Positions 9,186 through 20,712 of a stretch of DNA of 64,000 nucleotides are shown piece by piece. The stretch is taken from assembly GCA_028704385.1 (NCBI GenBank), contig JAQVLA010000004.1:124001-188000 (forward strand), read 5' to 3'. Position 1 is the stretch's first letter; each line of letters starts with the position of its first letter. The notes below the pieces were generated by a model that had not been told where the DNA came from, did not search any database, and was given only the letters and a program-made list of their open reading frames with translations. The translations under genes and the position numbers were made by a program. The DNA is from Bacteroidales bacterium. GTDB lineage: Bacteria > Bacteroidota > Bacteroidia > Bacteroidales > F082.

Positions 9186-12100
9186 TTACTTTTTTTCAAT
9201 TTCAGGTTTCAAAGTACGGGATGCTGCTTCCATAACGGCATCGTATTCAGCGCGTGAGCCAACAATTAAATCTTCATATTCACGCAGACCGGTACCAGCA
9301 GGAATCTTATGTCCAACAATCACATTTTCCTTCAATCCCATCAATTCATCTGATTTGGCATTGATAGAAGCTAAAGTGAGTACCTTGGTTGTTTCCTGGA
9401 ACGAAGCAGCTGAAATAAAGCTGTTCGTTTGCAGCGAAGCACGTGTAATACCCTGTAATACCTGGAAGGCAGTAGCAGGTTTGGCTTCACGGGCTTCAAC
9501 CAGTTTTTTGTCTTTACGTTTCAGCAATGAATTTTCATCGCGAAGCTTTCGCGCCGTGATAATCTGACCCTGAAGTAGATTGTCTGAATCGCCTGGATCT
9601 GTTACGACTTTTTTGCCAAAGATGTCATCATTTTCTTCCTGGAAATCAATTTTATTAATCAATTCTCCTTCGAGGAAACGGGTATCACCCGGATCTTCTA
9701 CTTCAACTTTACGCATCATCTGACGTACAATTACCTCAAAGTGCTTGTCGTTGATCTTCACACCCTGCAGGCGATACACTTCCTGAACTTCGTTTACAAT
9801 ATATTCCTGCACTTTCATAGGTCCTTTGATCGACAGAATATCTGAAGGCGTGATAGCACCTTCTGAAAGAGGTGTACCGGCTTTTACGAAGTCGTTTTCC
9901 TGCGCCAGGATTTGCTTCGATGTAGCGATGAGGTAGCTCTTTTCTTCTCCTGTTTTTGATGTGACGATGACCTCGCGGTTACCACGTTTTAGCTTTTTGC
10001 CAAACGAAACAACACCATCAATCTCAGAAACTACTGCAGGTTCTGAAGGGTTACGGGCTTCAAACAGCTCGGTTACACGTGGCAGACCCCCGGTGATGTC
10101 ACCCGATTTGCCAATAGCACGCGGAATTTTAACCAACATACCACCAGCTTTGATTTCATCACCTTCGTCAACGATGATATGGGAGCCTACAGGAATATCA
10201 TAGGATTTTACAACCTCGTTATGTTTGTCGAGAATCCTGATTGTCGGGTTCTTGGCACGCTGCCTTGTTTCGATGATAACTTTTTCGTTGTAGCCGGTTT
10301 GTTCGTCCGACTCAATGCGATAAGTAACCCCTTCGATGATATTTTCAAAGCTGATTTTTCCTTCGTATTCGGATAGGATCACAGCATTGTAAGGATCCCA
10401 GTCGCTGATAAAATCACCCTTTTTCACCTCATTGCCATTTTTTACATAAAGATTGGCACCATAAGGTATGTTGGATGAAGTGAGGACCACGCCTGTTTTC
10501 TTATCTACGATTTTCATTTCAGCCGAACGGCCTAATACGATCTCGTAGTCTTTTCCGTCTTTACTGTAATCCACAGAACGAAGTTCATCTATTTCGAGGA
10601 TACCCTCATATTTTGCTTCAATCTTTGACATAACAGCCACGTTAGAAGCCGTACCCCCAACATGGAACGTACGCAGGGTAAGCTGTGTTCCAGGCTCGCC
10701 GATTGACTGCGCGGCAATAACACCAACAGCTTCACCCTTTTGAATCAGCTTGCCTGAAGCCAGGTTACGTCCGTAACAGTTTGCACATACGCCTCGTTTC
10801 GATTCACAGGTAAGTACCGACCGAATCTCTACCTGTTCGATGGGTGATTCTTCTATAACTTCTGCGATTTCTTCTGTGATTTCTTCACCACCCTGAATGA
10901 TGAGTTCAGCGGTTTGCGGATGGTAAATATCATGCAAGGCAACACGCCCAAGGATACGATCATAAAGCGTTTCTACAACTTCTTCACTTTTCTTGAGTGC
11001 AGAGATTGTTAGTCCACGCAAGGTTCCACAGTCTTTTTCGGTGATAACGACATCCTGTGCCACATCAACCAAACGACGTGTAAGGTAACCGGCATCTGCA
11101 GTTTTAAGCGCAGTATCAGCCAAACCTTTACGGGCACCGTGTGTTGAGATAAAGTATTCGAGAACCGATAGTCCTTCTTTGAAGTTGGACAAGATCGGGT
11201 TTTCGATGATTTCACCACCTGTTGCTCCCGATTTTTGAGGTTTAGCCATCAAACCACGCATACCTGAGAGCTGACGAATCTGCTCTTTTGAACCCCTGGC
11301 CCCTGAATCCAGCATCATATAAACCGGATTAAAGCCCTGGTCGTCTTGCGAAAGTTGTTGCATCACCGTATTGGTAAGGCGTGAGTTGGTATGTGTCCAG
11401 ATGTCAATGATCTGATTATAACGTTCATTGTTAGTGATGAAACCCATATTGTAATTGGCCAGCACTTCCGAAACTTCTTCATTAGCCTGAGCAATGAGTT
11501 CCTCCTTCACAGCTGGTACCATCACATTTCCAAGATTAAAGGAAAGTCCACCTCTGTAAGCCATCCGGAAGCCAAGGTTTTTGATGTCATCAAGAAACTG
11601 AGCTGCAGCTGCTGTTCCCAATCTTTTCACCATATCACCAATGATATCGCGAAGTGATTTTTTGGTCAGGAGCTGATTTACGAAACCGAACGCTTCAGGT
11701 ACTACTTCGTTGAACAATACGCGACCGACAGTGGTCTCAAGCATGGTTTCGACCAGTTTGCCTTTTTCACGAATTTTGGTTTTTACATAGATAATGGCAT
11801 GAAGGTCAACGCGTTTTTCGTTGTAGGCAATGTTCACCTCTTCGGATGAATAGAATTTTTTGCCCTCACCTTTCACCGGATGATCTTCGGTGCTCTTTCT
11901 GGGTTTGGTGATATAATAAAGTCCCAAAACCATGTCCTGCGAAGGAACTGTAATTGGCGCGCCATTAGCAGGGTTGAGGATATTATGAGAAGCAAGCATC
12001 AAAATCTGAGCTTCCAAAACAGCTGCATTTCCAAGGGGAACGTGAACAGCCATCTGGTCGCCGTCGAAGTCGGCATTGAAAGCTGTACATACGAGTGGAT

Positions 12101-13487
12101 GAAGCTGAATGGCTTTACCTTCAACCAGTTTGGGCTGGAAAGCCTGGATGCCAAGTCTGTGCAGGGTAGGAGCACGGTTGAGCAATACAGGATGACCTTT
12201 CAGAATATTTTCGAGGATATCCCAGACAACAGGGTCTTTACGGTCAACGATTTTTTTGGCCGATTTCACTGTTTTCACGATGCCTCTTTCAAGCATTTTA
12301 CGAATGATAAAAGGCTTGAAAAGCTCTGAAGCCATATCTTTTGGCAATCCACACTCGTTGAGGTTAAGTTCCGGGCCTACCACAATTACCGAACGACCTG
12401 AATAGTCAACACGTTTACCAAGCAGGTTTTGACGGAATCGACCTTGTTTGCCTTTAAGGCTGTCGCTGAGTGATTTAAGTGGCCTGTTTGATTCTGTTTT
12501 AACAGCACTTGCTTTGCGTGAATTGTCAAATAACGAATCCACAGCTTCCTGAAGCATACGTTTTTCATTACGCATGATCACATCAGGTGCTTTGATCTCG
12601 ATCAGTCGTTTTAACCTGTTGTTGCGGATGATAACCCTGCGATACAGGTCATTGAGATCGGAAGTGGCAAAACGTCCGCCATCAAGTGGCACAAGTGGTC
12701 TGAGTTCGGGAGGAATAACCGGAACAACTTTTACTATCATCCATTCCGGACGGTTTTCGATCCGGGATCTGGCATCGCGGAAAGCTTCAAAAACCTGAAG
12801 GCGTTTGAGGGCATCGGCTTTACGTTGCTGTGATGTCTCGGTATTTGCTTTATGACGCAACTCAAACGAAATCTTGTCTAAATTCAATCCTGCAAGCAAA
12901 TCATGGATGGCTTCTGCACCCATTTTGGCGATAAACTTATTTGGGTCTTCATCTGGAAGATGCTGATTGTCGGCTGGTAAAGCTTCAACAATATCCAGGT
13001 ATTCCTCTTCGGTGAGGAAATCCATATATTGAATGCCATCCTGTTCTTTGATGCCAGGTTGAATTACAACATAGCGTTCGTAATAAATAATCATATCGAG
13101 CTTCTTGGTTGGAAGGCCAAGCAGAGCTCCTATTTTATTTGGTAGAGAGCGGAAATACCAGATATGTGCAACCGGAACTACGAGTTGAATATGTCCCATT
13201 CGTTCGCGTCGAACTTTTTTTTCTGTTACCTCAACACCACAACGGTCGCAAACAATGCCTTTATAGCGAATACGTTTGTATTTTCCGCAATGACATTCCC
13301 AGTCTTTTACCGGACCAAAAATTCTCTCGCAAAACAAGCCGTCGCGTTCGGGTTTATAAGTACGGTAATTGATGGTTTCCGGTTTCAGCACCTCTCCACT
13401 TGAACGCTCCAGAATTGCTTCGGGAGAGGAAAGGCTGATTGTTATTTTAGAAAAGCTGCTGTTTGTATTATCTTTTCTGAAGGCCAT
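9186..13487 (-). CDS. rpoC: RNA polymerase subunit beta'
   Basis: 1433 residues, a normal length for Bacteroidota RpoC. Zinc site 1 is CHCGKYK with CDRCG near residues 65-83. The catalytic Mg-binding motif is NADFDGDQM near residue 465. Zinc site 2 includes [13 protein letters not shown] near 890-905, and the trigger-loop region has [19 protein letters not shown]. The protein forms the clamp and half of the active centre of the core enzyme. The ATG at 13487 lies 68 bp after the rpoB stop and the two genes are clearly cotranscribed; the last gene of the operon ends in a terminator. Confidence 0.99.
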   Translation of the reverse strand: MAFRKDNTNSSFSKITISLSSPEAILERSSGEVLKPETINYRTYKPERDGLFCERIFGPVKDWECHCGKYKRIRYKGIVCDRCGVEVTEKKVRRERMGHIQLVVPVAHIWYFRSLPNKIGALLGLPTKKLDMIIYYERYVVIQPGIKEQDGIQYMDFLTEEEYLDIVEALPADNQHLPDEDPNKFIAKMGAEAIHDLLAGLNLDKISFELRHKANTETSQQRKADALKRLQVFEAFRDARSRIENRPEWMIVKVVPVIPPELRPLVPLDGGRFATSDLNDLYRRVIIRNNRLKRLIEIKAPDVIMRNEKRMLQEAVDSLFDNSRKASAVKTESNRPLKSLSDSLKGKQGRFRQNLLGKRVDYSGRSVIVVGPELNLNECGLPKDMASELFKPFIIRKMLERGIVKTVKSAKKIVDRKDPVVWDILENILKGHPVLLNRAPTLHRLGIQAFQPKLVEGKAIQLHPLVCTAFNADFDGDQMAVHVPLGNAAVLEAQILMLASHNILNPANGAPITVPSQDMVLGLYYITKPRKSTEDHPVKGEGKKFYSSEEVNIAYNEKRVDLHAIIYVKTKIREKGKLVETMLETTVGRVLFNEVVPEAFGFVNQLLTKKSLRDIIGDMVKRLGTAAAAQFLDDIKNLGFRMAYRGGLSFNLGNVMVPAVKEELIAQANEEVSEVLANYNMGFITNNERYNQIIDIWTHTNSRLTNTVMQQLSQDDQGFNPVYMMLDSGARGSKEQIRQLSGMRGLMAKPQKSGATGGEIIENPILSNFKEGLSVLEYFISTHGARKGLADTALKTADAGYLTRRLVDVAQDVVITEKDCGTLRGLTISALKKSEEVVETLYDRILGRVALHDIYHPQTAELIIQGGEEITEEIAEVIEESPIEQVEIRSVLTCESKRGVCANCYGRNLASGKLIQKGEAVGVIAAQSIGEPGTQLTLRTFHVGGTASNVAVMSKIEAKYEGILEIDELRSVDYSKDGKDYEIVLGRSAEMKIVDKKTGVVLTSSNIPYGANLYVKNGNEVKKGDFISDWDPYNAVILSEYEGKISFENIIEGVTYRIESDEQTGYNEKVIIETRQRAKNPTIRILDKHNEVVKSYDIPVGSHIIVDEGDEIKAGGMLVKIPRAIGKSGDITGGLPRVTELFEARNPSEPAVVSEIDGVVSFGKKLKRGNREVIVTSKTGEEKSYLIATSKQILAQENDFVKAGTPLSEGAITPSDILSIKGPMKVQEYIVNEVQEVYRLQGVKINDKHFEVIVRQMMRKVEVEDPGDTRFLEGELINKIDFQEENDDIFGKKVVTDPGDSDNLLQGQIITARKLRDENSLLKRKDKKLVEAREAKPATAFQVLQGITRASLQTNSFISAASFQETTKVLTLASINAKSDELMGLKENVIVGHKIPAGTGLREYEDLIVGSRAEYDAVMEAASRTLKPEIEKK

Positions 13488-13555
13488 AAATTTGGATCTG
13501 TTTAGTTAAAAGAACGGTTAAGTACAGCCTCCGTTAGAAGGCTGTACACTTATCA

Positions 13556-16500
13556 TTAGTCGAAGGTAACTTCGAGGCCTAAGCCACGCAATTCGTGGAT
13601 AAGTACATTGAATGATTCCGGTATTCCGGGCACAGGCATATTGTCGCCTTTAACAATGGCTTCATATGCTTTGGCACGGCCTACAACATCATCTGATTTT
13701 ACAGTAAGGATTTCCTGTAAGATATTGCTGGCACCAAATGCTTCGAGTGCCCACACCTCCATCTCACCAAAACGCTGACCTCCAAACTGTGCTTTACCAC
13801 CCAGTGGTTGTTGTGTGATCAATGAATAGGGTCCTATCGAGCGGGCATGCATCTTGTCGTCAACCATATGGTGAAGCTTCAACATATAAATGTAGCCTAC
13901 TGTTGCCGGCTGGTCAAAACGTTCGCCAGTTCCGCCGTCATACAAGTAAACGCTTCCGTTTTCGGGTAATCCGGCTTTTGCCAGATAGTCGTTTATTTGA
14001 TCAATAGAGGCACCATCAAAGATAGGTGTAGCAAATTTAACACCTAACTTTTTGCCTGCCCAACCCAGCACAGTTTCATAAATCTGTCCGAGGTTCATAC
14101 GTGAAGGTACGCCCAAAGGATTCAATACGATATCTACAGGAGTGCCATCTTCGAGGAAAGGCATATCTTCTTCGCGTACGATACGCGCTACAATACCTTT
14201 GTTCCCGTGACGACCAGCCATCTTATCCCCGATATTGAGCTTGCGTTTTTTGGCTACATAAACTTTGGCCATCTGCACGATACCATTTGGAAGCTCATCG
14301 CCAACACTGGCAACAAACTTCTTCCTGTTGTAAATGCCCAGTATCTCTTTATATTTGATATTGTAATTATTGATCAATTGCTTGATCATTTCATTACGTT
14401 CTTTGTCCGTTGTCCATTTGTTTGGATTCACATTCAAATAGTCAATTCCCTGCAGAATTTTTTGAGTGAATTTGGCTTTCTTAGGAACAACTTCTTCCTT
14501 GAAGTTATTGAAGACACCCTGGCTTGTGCGGCCATTTAGTAAAACTGTAAGCTTATCAATCAGTTTATTCTTCAGAATCGTGGATTCCTTGTTCTGATTA
14601 GCTTCCAATTCACTTATGAGGTCTTTATCTTTAACTTTTGATTTGCGGTCTTTGATGACTCTGGAGAAGAGTTTCTTGTCAACTACCACACCTTTCATAG
14701 ATGGTGGTGCCTTAAGTGAAGCATTTTTCACGTCGCCTGCCTTGTCACCGAAGATAGCTCTGAGGAGTTTTTCTTCAGGGGTGGGATCACTTTCACCTTT
14801 AGGAGTGATTTTTCCAATCAGGATATCACCTTCGTTTACTTCGGCACCGATACGGATCAATCCGTTTTCGTCCAGGTCTTTGGTGGCATCAGCACTTACG
14901 TTTGGAATGTCGTTGGTTAGTTCTTCGATACCACGTTTAGTATCACGAACTTCCAAACTAAATTCCTCGATATGCACCGATGTAAAGATATCTTCTTTAA
15001 CGATTTTTTCGCTGATAACGATGGCATCCTCAAAGTTATATCCCTTCCAGGGCATGAAAGCAACCATCAGGTTGCGACCGATGGCAAGTTCACCATTTTC
15101 TGTTCCGTACCCTTCACACAATACCTGCCCTTTTGTGACCTGTTGGCCTCGTTTAACAATTGGCTTGAGGTTTACGCTTGTATTTTGATTGGTTCGGGCA
15201 TATTTAGTCAAGCGATACGTTTTGACATCATCATCAAAACTTACCATCTTTTCTATTTCGGAACGGTTGTATCGAATAGTGATTTTTTCAGCATCAACGT
15301 AGAGTACTTCCCCTTCACCTTCGGCATGTATCAGTACACGGCTGTCGCGCGCTACATTACCTTCAATTCCTGTACCCACAATGGGTGCTTCGGGTCTCAT
15401 CAAGGGAACAGCCTGACGCATCATGTTCGAACCCATAAGGGCACGGTTTGCATCGTCATGTTCGAGAAATGGGATGAGAGAAGCGGCTATTGAAGCTATT
15501 TGGTTGGGAGCTACGTCAATAAGGTCAACCTTTGTGCGATCGATGATTGGATAATCAGCCAGATACCGAACCTTTACATCTTCTTCCAGAAACTGGCCGT
15601 TTTCGCTTATAGGAGTACTGGCCTGTGCAATAATTTTATCTTCTTCCTCTTCGGCACTCAGATAAATGGGATCTTTCTTCATGTCGATCTTACCTTCTTC
15701 AACTTCGAGGTAAGGTGTTTCAATAAAGCCCAGCTTATTGATTTTTGCGTAAACACAAAGTGATGATATCAATCCGATATTCGGACCTTCCGGTGTTTCG
15801 ATCGTACACAAACGTCCATAGTGTGTATAGTGTACGTCTCTCACCTCAAACCCGGCACGCTCGCGCGACAAACCTCCTGGTCCCAAAGCAGAGATACGCC
15901 TTTTATGCGTAACCTCTGACAGCGGATTGGTTTGGTCCATGAACTGTGACAGCTGATTGGTGCCAAAGAAAGAATTTATAACAGATGAAAGGGTTTTGGC
16001 ATTGATCAGGTCTGTTGGTGTAAACACCTCATTGTCGCGGACATTCATACGTTCGCGGATGGTACGGGCCATCCGTGCCAAACCTACACCAAACTGACTG
16101 TATAGTTGTTCACCAACTGTACGAATACGCCTGTTACTCAGGTGGTCAATGTCGTCCACTTCGGTTTTGCTGTTGGCAAGCTCAATCAGATATTTTATAA
16201 TGGAAATAATGTCCTCTTTGGTAAGAACCTTGGTATCTTCAGCTATCGAAAGGTTAAGCTTTCTATTGATCCGATAGCGGCCAACTTCTCCCAAATCATA
16301 ACGTTTATCAGAGAAGAATAATTTTTCGATGATACCACGTGCTGTTTCTTCATCAGGCGGTTCGGCATTTCGCAACTGCCTGTAGATAAACTCAACAGCT
16401 TCTTTTTCGGAGTTAGCTGTATCCTTTTGGAGTGTGTTGAAGATGATGGAGTAATCAGCCGTATTGAAGTCTTCACGATGCAGCAACACTGTTTTAACAC

Positions 16501-17362
16501 CAGAATCAACGATCAGGTCGATATGTTCGTTATCCAGTATTGTTTCTCTTTCGATGATTACCTCATTACGTTCGATTGATACTACTTCACCGGTATCTTC
16601 ATCCACAAAATCTTCGATCCATGAGCGTACCACACGCGCAGCCAGTTTACGTCCCAAAACGCGTTTCAGTCCGGCTTTGCTCACCTTGATTTCTTCGGCC
16701 AGATTAAATATTTCGAGAATATCTTTATCCGTTTCAAAACCTATCGCTCTCAGGAGCGTTGTTACGGGGAGTTTCTTCTTCCGATCAATGTAGGCATACA
16801 TTACGTTGTTGATATCGGTCGAAAACTCCATCCATGAACCTTTGAAAGGGATGATTCTGGCTGAGAAGAGGGTAGTTCCGTTGGCGTGTTTATGCTGTCC
16901 GAAGAACACCCCGGGAGAGCGGTGTAGCTGTGAAACCACAACACGTTCAGCACCATTAATAATAAAGGTGCCTTTGGGCGTCATATAAGGGATCATTCCC
17001 AGATAAACGTCCTGAACGATGGTTTCAAAGTCTTCGTGTTCGGGGTCGGTACAATAAAGTTTTAACTTGGCTTTCAGCGGCACGCTGTAAGTAAGCCCAC
17101 GTTCAATACACTCTTCTATCGCGTAGCGAGGTGGATCAATGAAATAGTCGAGGAATTCGAGTACAAAGTTATTTCTTGCATCGGTTATTGGGAAGTTTTC
17201 AGCGAAGACTTTAAAGAGGCCTTCATTTTTTCTGTTTTCAGGGTTTGTTTCCAGTTGGAAAAAGTCCTGAAAAGACTGTAGCTGAATATCCAAAAAATCC
17301 GGGTAATCTAATTGATATCCGGTTGATGCAAAATTGATTCTTTCCGAAGTTTTTTCTGCCAA
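13556..17362 (-). CDS. rpoB: RNA polymerase subunit beta
   Basis: 1268 residues. The rifampicin region is intact ([45 protein letters not shown] in pieces near residues 470-515), with wild-type Asp, His, Arg and Ser at the usual resistance positions. Active-site motifs GRHGNKG and [12 protein letters not shown] are present. Reading places the first codon on TTG at 17362, directly before [12 protein letters not shown]; no ATG lies near either side, and family N-termini align at this point. A TTG start is unusual for so highly expressed a gene. It follows rplL after a 148-bp spacer holding an attenuator-like hairpin. Confidence 0.98.
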   Translation of the reverse strand: MAEKTSERINFASTGYQLDYPDFLDIQLQSFQDFFQLETNPENRKNEGLFKVFAENFPITDARNNFVLEFLDYFIDPPRYAIEECIERGLTYSVPLKAKLKLYCTDPEHEDFETIVQDVYLGMIPYMTPKGTFIINGAERVVVSQLHRSPGVFFGQHKHANGTTLFSARIIPFKGSWMEFSTDINNVMYAYIDRKKKLPVTTLLRAIGFETDKDILEIFNLAEEIKVSKAGLKRVLGRKLAARVVRSWIEDFVDEDTGEVVSIERNEVIIERETILDNEHIDLIVDSGVKTVLLHREDFNTADYSIIFNTLQKDTANSEKEAVEFIYRQLRNAEPPDEETARGIIEKLFFSDKRYDLGEVGRYRINRKLNLSIAEDTKVLTKEDIISIIKYLIELANSKTEVDDIDHLSNRRIRTVGEQLYSQFGVGLARMARTIRERMNVRDNEVFTPTDLINAKTLSSVINSFFGTNQLSQFMDQTNPLSEVTHKRRISALGPGGLSRERAGFEVRDVHYTHYGRLCTIETPEGPNIGLISSLCVYAKINKLGFIETPYLEVEEGKIDMKKDPIYLSAEEEEDKIIAQASTPISENGQFLEEDVKVRYLADYPIIDRTKVDLIDVAPNQIASIAASLIPFLEHDDANRALMGSNMMRQAVPLMRPEAPIVGTGIEGNVARDSRVLIHAEGEGEVLYVDAEKITIRYNRSEIEKMVSFDDDVKTYRLTKYARTNQNTSVNLKPIVKRGQQVTKGQVLCEGYGTENGELAIGRNLMVAFMPWKGYNFEDAIVISEKIVKEDIFTSVHIEEFSLEVRDTKRGIEELTNDIPNVSADATKDLDENGLIRIGAEVNEGDILIGKITPKGESDPTPEEKLLRAIFGDKAGDVKNASLKAPPSMKGVVVDKKLFSRVIKDRKSKVKDKDLISELEANQNKESTILKNKLIDKLTVLLNGRTSQGVFNNFKEEVVPKKAKFTQKILQGIDYLNVNPNKWTTDKERNEMIKQLINNYNIKYKEILGIYNRKKFVASVGDELPNGIVQMAKVYVAKKRKLNIGDKMAGRHGNKGIVARIVREEDMPFLEDGTPVDIVLNPLGVPSRMNLGQIYETVLGWAGKKLGVKFATPIFDGASIDQINDYLAKAGLPENGSVYLYDGGTGERFDQPATVGYIYMLKLHHMVDDKMHARSIGPYSLITQQPLGGKAQFGGQRFGEMEVWALEAFGASNILQEILTVKSDDVVGRAKAYEAIVKGDNMPVPGIPESFNVLIHELRGLGLEVTFD

Positions 17363-17445
17363 GGTCTTAATTTTTTGTTGCCTGCCAGGGGCAGACAGGG
17401 TAAGGATAAAAAGAATTTACAAACCAAACCGCAAAACAGGCGCAA

Positions 17446-17477
17446 AACCTCTACCTCATAAAGCTGAGATAGAGGTT
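17446..17477 (-). terminator. Attenuator-like hairpin between rplL and rpoB
   Basis: On the minus strand AACCTCTATCTCA and TGAGGTAGAGGTT form a 13-bp stem with one mismatch and a 6-nt loop, 34 bases after the rplL stop. The T-run is only four bases, so partial termination or RNA processing is more likely than a full stop. A second small GC hairpin (CTGCC/GGCAG) lies at about 17382-17396 just before rpoB. Confidence 0.6.
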
Positions 17478-17510
17478 GTTTGCCAGATGTTTTGTGGAAA
17501 ATAATCCTTC

Positions 17511-17891
17511 TTATTTAACTTCAACCTCTGCACCAGCTTCTTCAAGTTGAGATTTAAGTGCATTGGCTTCGTCTTTACTCACACCTTCTTTAATTGCTTT
17601 TGGTGCTGAGTCAACCAATTCTTTGGCTTCTTTAAGTCCAAGGCTTGTGAGTTCTTTTACAAGCTTAACAACAGCAAGCTTAGAAGCACCAGCCGATTTA
17701 AGGATTACATCGAAAGAAGTTTGCTCTTCAACTGCAGCGGCTTCGCCACCACCAGCACCAGGAGCAGCAACTGCAACTGCAGCAGCAGCTGGCTCAATGC
17801 CATATTCTTCTTTCAGGATAGTAGCCAATTCATTGACTTCTTTAACAGTAAGATTTACTAATTGCTCTGCGAAAGCTTTCAAATCTGCCAT
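17511..17891 (-). CDS. rplL: Ribosomal protein bL12 (L7/L12)
   Basis: 126 residues. The N-terminal dimerisation helix ([19 protein letters not shown]) leads into an Ala/Gly-rich hinge (residues 36-54) and the conserved C-terminal domain with EKTSFDVIL-like and [20 protein letters not shown] segments. It forms the stalk that recruits translation GTPases. It sits 63 bp after rplJ and before the attenuator-like hairpin, the standard place for setting the ratio of stalk protein to RNA polymerase. Confidence 0.98.
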   Translation of the reverse strand: MADLKAFAEQLVNLTVKEVNELATILKEEYGIEPAAAAVAVAAPGAGGGEAAAVEEQTSFDVILKSAGASKLAVVKLVKELTSLGLKEAKELVDSAPKAIKEGVSKDEANALKSQLEEAGAEVEVK

Positions 17892-17954
17892 TTTATTTTC
17901 GGTTTAAGTGATTTTAAAATTTATTTTTTGGTGAATGTTAATCATTCTGTGAGA

Positions 17955-18476
17955 CTATTCTGATTTTTCTGAGAGAGTTTGTAATATTCCACTCAGTTTA
18001 TGTCCACCCGACTGTAGTGCTCCAACCACGTTTTTAGCTGGTGATTGCAACAGGGCAATAAGGTCGGCGATAAGTTCATTCTTGGATTTGATGCTGATGA
18101 GGAAGTCCAATTGGTTGTCGCCAATATAAACAGATTCTTCAATATAAGCACCCTTAAGAATGGGTTTATCTGAGGTTTTACGAAACTCTTTAATCAGTTT
18201 GGCAGGTGCATTACCGGCTTCGGCAAACATTACCGAGGTAGCACCTTTGAGAATGTCGTACAGTTCACTGTATTCTTTGCCGGCATTCTCCATTGCTTTA
18301 CGCAGCAAGGTATTCTTAACCACAACAAGCTTAATGTCGCTTCTAAAACACAACCTGCGGAGCTGACTGGTCTTTTCGGCATTAAGCTCTGAGATATCAG
18401 TCAGGTAGAAGTTGTGATTTTCGTTAAGTTGCTGCGTCATGGATTCGATGACGGCCTGCTTTTCTTCTTTTCTCAT
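17955..18476 (-). CDS. rplJ: Ribosomal protein uL10
   Basis: 173 residues with the L10 N-terminal domain (YLTDISELNAEKTSQLRRLC, VVKNTLLRKAM) and a C-terminal helix for bL12 dimers. It anchors the stalk on 23S rRNA. A purine-rich AAAGGAAG lies 7-8 bases before the ATG, more SD-like than most genes here. Only 19 bp separate it from rplA, so no room exists for the long L10-binding leader that regulates this gene in many bacteria. Confidence 0.98.
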   Translation of the reverse strand: MRKEEKQAVIESMTQQLNENHNFYLTDISELNAEKTSQLRRLCFRSDIKLVVVKNTLLRKAMENAGKEYSELYDILKGATSVMFAEAGNAPAKLIKEFRKTSDKPILKGAYIEESVYIGDNQLDFLISIKSKNELIADLIALLQSPAKNVVGALQSGGHKLSGILQTLSEKSE

Positions 18477-18495
18477 GTCGTTAACTTCCTTTTAG

Positions 18496-19197
18496 TTAGC
18501 TGCTGGCAGTTACTGATTTCAGATCTACTTGAATACCAGGGCTCATCGTACTGGAGAGGAAAATACTTTTTACGTAGGTTCCTTTAGCTGCCGATGGTTT
18601 TAATTTGATAATGGTAGTGATAAGCTCTTTGGCGTTATCAAAAATTTTATCTTCATTAAAACTAACTTTAGCCACGCCAGCATGGATAATACCATACTTG
18701 TCAACCTTGAAATCGATTTTACCAGCCTTTACTTCCTGAACTGCTTTAGCTATTTCCATTGTAACGGTGCCTGTTTTTGGGTTTGGCATTAAGCCGCGCG
18801 GTCCGAGAATACGGCCCAGCGCACCCACTTTAGGCATTACGTTAGGAGTGGTAATAACCACGTCGATATCGGTCCAGCCATCTTTGATTTTCTGAACGTA
18901 TTCGTCCAAACCAACAAAGTCGGCACCAGCATCTTTGGCTTCCTGTTCTTTTTCAGGGCCACAAAGCACCAAAACGCGCATCGTTTTTCCTGTTCCGTGA
19001 GGTAAGGTAACCGATCCACGAACCATTTGATTGGCTTTACGTGGATCAACACCCAATCGCACATTCAGGTCAACCGAAGCGTCAAATTTGGTATAGGTGA
19101 TTTTTTTTACGATATCAACTGCTTCTGTCAAGGAGTAAATTTTGCTTTTGTCGAACTTAGCAAGGGCTTCCTTTTTTTGTTTCGAAATTTTAGCCAT
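18496..19197 (-). CDS. rplA: Ribosomal protein uL1
   Basis: 233 residues, full length. Signature segments include [18 protein letters not shown] and [16 protein letters not shown], the 23S rRNA-binding core. It forms the L1 stalk that helps release of E-site tRNA, and in other bacteria it represses its own operon. It lies 49 bp after rplK in the same operon. Confidence 0.98.
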   Translation of the reverse strand: MAKISKQKKEALAKFDKSKIYSLTEAVDIVKKITYTKFDASVDLNVRLGVDPRKANQMVRGSVTLPHGTGKTMRVLVLCGPEKEQEAKDAGADFVGLDEYVQKIKDGWTDIDVVITTPNVMPKVGALGRILGPRGLMPNPKTGTVTMEIAKAVQEVKAGKIDFKVDKYGIIHAGVAKVSFNEDKIFDNAKELITTIIKLKPSAAKGTYVKSIFLSSTMSPGIQVDLKSVTASS

Positions 19198-19246
19198 TTA
19201 CGCTTTTTTTTGAGGTTCTACAAAATGCAACGAACCAATGCACTCA

Positions 19247-19693
19247 TTAGTTCTTTTCAAAAGGTGAAGCGCCGGTTACCTTAACTCCCATGCTGCGTGC
19301 GGTTCCGGCTACCATACTCATGGCTGATTCAATGGTGAAAGCATTAAGGTCTTTCATCTTATCTTCAGCTATCGTACGAACCTGATCCCAGCTCAAAGAA
19401 CCGACTTTTGCCCTGTTGGGTTCTGCTGAACCTTTTTTGAGCTTTGCCATTTCCATGACCTGCACAGCCACTGGTGGAGCTTTCAGAACAAAATCAAACG
19501 ACTTATCCTTGTACACCGTGATGATAACCGGAATTATCTTACCGGCCTGATCCTGTGTACGGGCGTTGAATTGTTTACAAAACTCCATGATGTTCACACC
19601 TTTGGATCCCAATGCAGGGCCTACAGGTGGAGAGGGGTTAGCGGCTCCTCCTTTGATTTGCAGTTTAATTAATCCGCTTACTTCTTTTGCCAT
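19247..19693 (-). CDS. rplK: Ribosomal protein uL11
   Basis: 148 residues. The N-terminal domain has [26 protein letters not shown] in pieces, and the C-terminal RNA-binding domain ends with [14 protein letters not shown]. It binds the GTPase-associated centre of 23S rRNA. ATG at 19693; 52 bp after nusG. Confidence 0.98.
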   Translation of the reverse strand: MAKEVSGLIKLQIKGGAANPSPPVGPALGSKGVNIMEFCKQFNARTQDQAGKIIPVIITVYKDKSFDFVLKAPPVAVQVMEMAKLKKGSAEPNRAKVGSLSWDQVRTIAEDKMKDLNAFTIESAMSMVAGTARSMGVKVTGASPFEKN

Positions 19694-19745
19694 TGTTTAA
19701 TCCTTAATTAAATCGTTAATCAGGAAGTTTGGTGCATCCTGCTAG

Positions 19746-20291
19746 TTATTCTTTTTCCACTTGCATAAAACTTAGTTCGAGTGGAGTTTTGCGACCAAAA
19801 ATCTTAACCATTACCTTCAGCTTTTTCTTGTCTTCGTTAATTTCTTCGATCACCCCGCTAAAACTGTTGAACGGCCCGTCGGTAACAGTCACGGTTTCGC
19901 CTACTATAAAAGGAATATTGACTTCTTCGCCCATTTCGGCCAGTTCATCAACTTTTCCTAAAATTCGGTTCACCTCTGACGGACGCAGCGGATCAGCCTC
20001 TCCTTTTGTACCCAAAAATCCGATAACATTAGGAATGTTCTTAATGATATGCGGAATTTCACCTGTGAGAACAGCTTCAATCAAAACGTATCCGGGAAAA
20101 TAATTTCGCTCTTTGCTTATTTTTTTCCCTTTACGGATTTGATACACTTTCTCAGTAGGGATGAGCACCTGAGAAATCTGCGATTGCAATCCCATACGAT
20201 TAATTTCGGATTCAAGGTATTCTTTTACCTTTTTTTCCTTACCACTGATCGCACGGATTACATACCATTTTTTTTCTACCAGTTCGCTCAT
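19746..20291 (-). CDS. nusG: Transcription elongation/antitermination factor NusG
   Basis: 181 residues. The N-terminal NGN domain starts with WYVIRAISGKEKK, and a C-terminal KOW motif is seen at VTVTDGPFNSFSGVIEEI. It binds the RNA polymerase clamp and couples to ribosome or Rho. It is encoded between secE and rplK, the standard order, and is clearly cotranscribed. Confidence 0.98.
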   Translation of the reverse strand: MSELVEKKWYVIRAISGKEKKVKEYLESEINRMGLQSQISQVLIPTEKVYQIRKGKKISKERNYFPGYVLIEAVLTGEIPHIIKNIPNVIGFLGTKGEADPLRPSEVNRILGKVDELAEMGEEVNIPFIVGETVTVTDGPFNSFSGVIEEINEDKKKLKVMVKIFGRKTPLELSFMQVEKE

Positions 20292-20348
20292 GCTTTTTCT
20301 GTACTTAGAGAATTAGCCAATGCACACTTAGATTCAAAACCTGACAAT

Positions 20349-20546
20349 TTAAAACAGTCGGTAAAAACTATCTAGAATTGTCTGGAAAGATTTATCCATC
20401 AAAAATACCACGAGGGCAATTATAAGGGAAGCAATGGATACAACTATAGCACTACTTTGCAGCTCACTCCAAGTGGGCCACGACACCTTTTGCATCAATT
20501 CGGTGTAACTTTCTTTTGCGTAGTTTACAATACTAATCTTTGACAT
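20349..20546 (-). CDS. secE: Preprotein translocase subunit SecE
   Basis: 65 residues from the ATG at 20546 (MSKISIVNYAKESY). A longer reading would run back through tRNA-Trp and is rejected. The amphipathic helix with LMQKVSWPTWSELQSS is the SecE signature, followed by a single membrane segment (about residues 34-54). It clamps SecY in the inner membrane. It lies 20 bp after tRNA-Trp and 57 bp before nusG. Confidence 0.95.
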   Translation of the reverse strand: MSKISIVNYAKESYTELMQKVSWPTWSELQSSAIVVSIASLIIALVVFLMDKSFQTILDSFYRLF

Positions 20547-20566
20547 TGAATCTAAACTTTTAGTTG

Positions 20567-20639
20567 CACGGGTGGTAGGAATCGAACCCACAACCAACGG
20601 TTTTGGAGACCGCTACTCTACCAATTGAGCTACACCCGT
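20567..20639 (-). tRNA. trpT: tRNA-Trp (anticodon CCA)
   Basis: A full cloverleaf reads on the minus strand: acceptor ACGGGTG/CACCCGT, TA at 8-9, anticodon loop CTCCAAA, TTCGAAT T-loop and discriminator G, as expected for Trp. CCA is not encoded. It sits between tuf and secE, so it must be cut from the operon transcript. Confidence 0.97.
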
Positions 20640-20712
20640 GTGAAGCAGTTAAAAGGTATCTCTCTTTTTGAGATGATACCTTTTGACTGCTAATTATGGT
20701 GAATAATCACTA

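Noticed and set aside
14616-15188. Long plus-strand ORF of 190 residues inside rpoB
   Set aside because: It is an antisense frame of a highly conserved gene, rich in Ser/Leu with no family similarity; it mirrors rpoB codon use.
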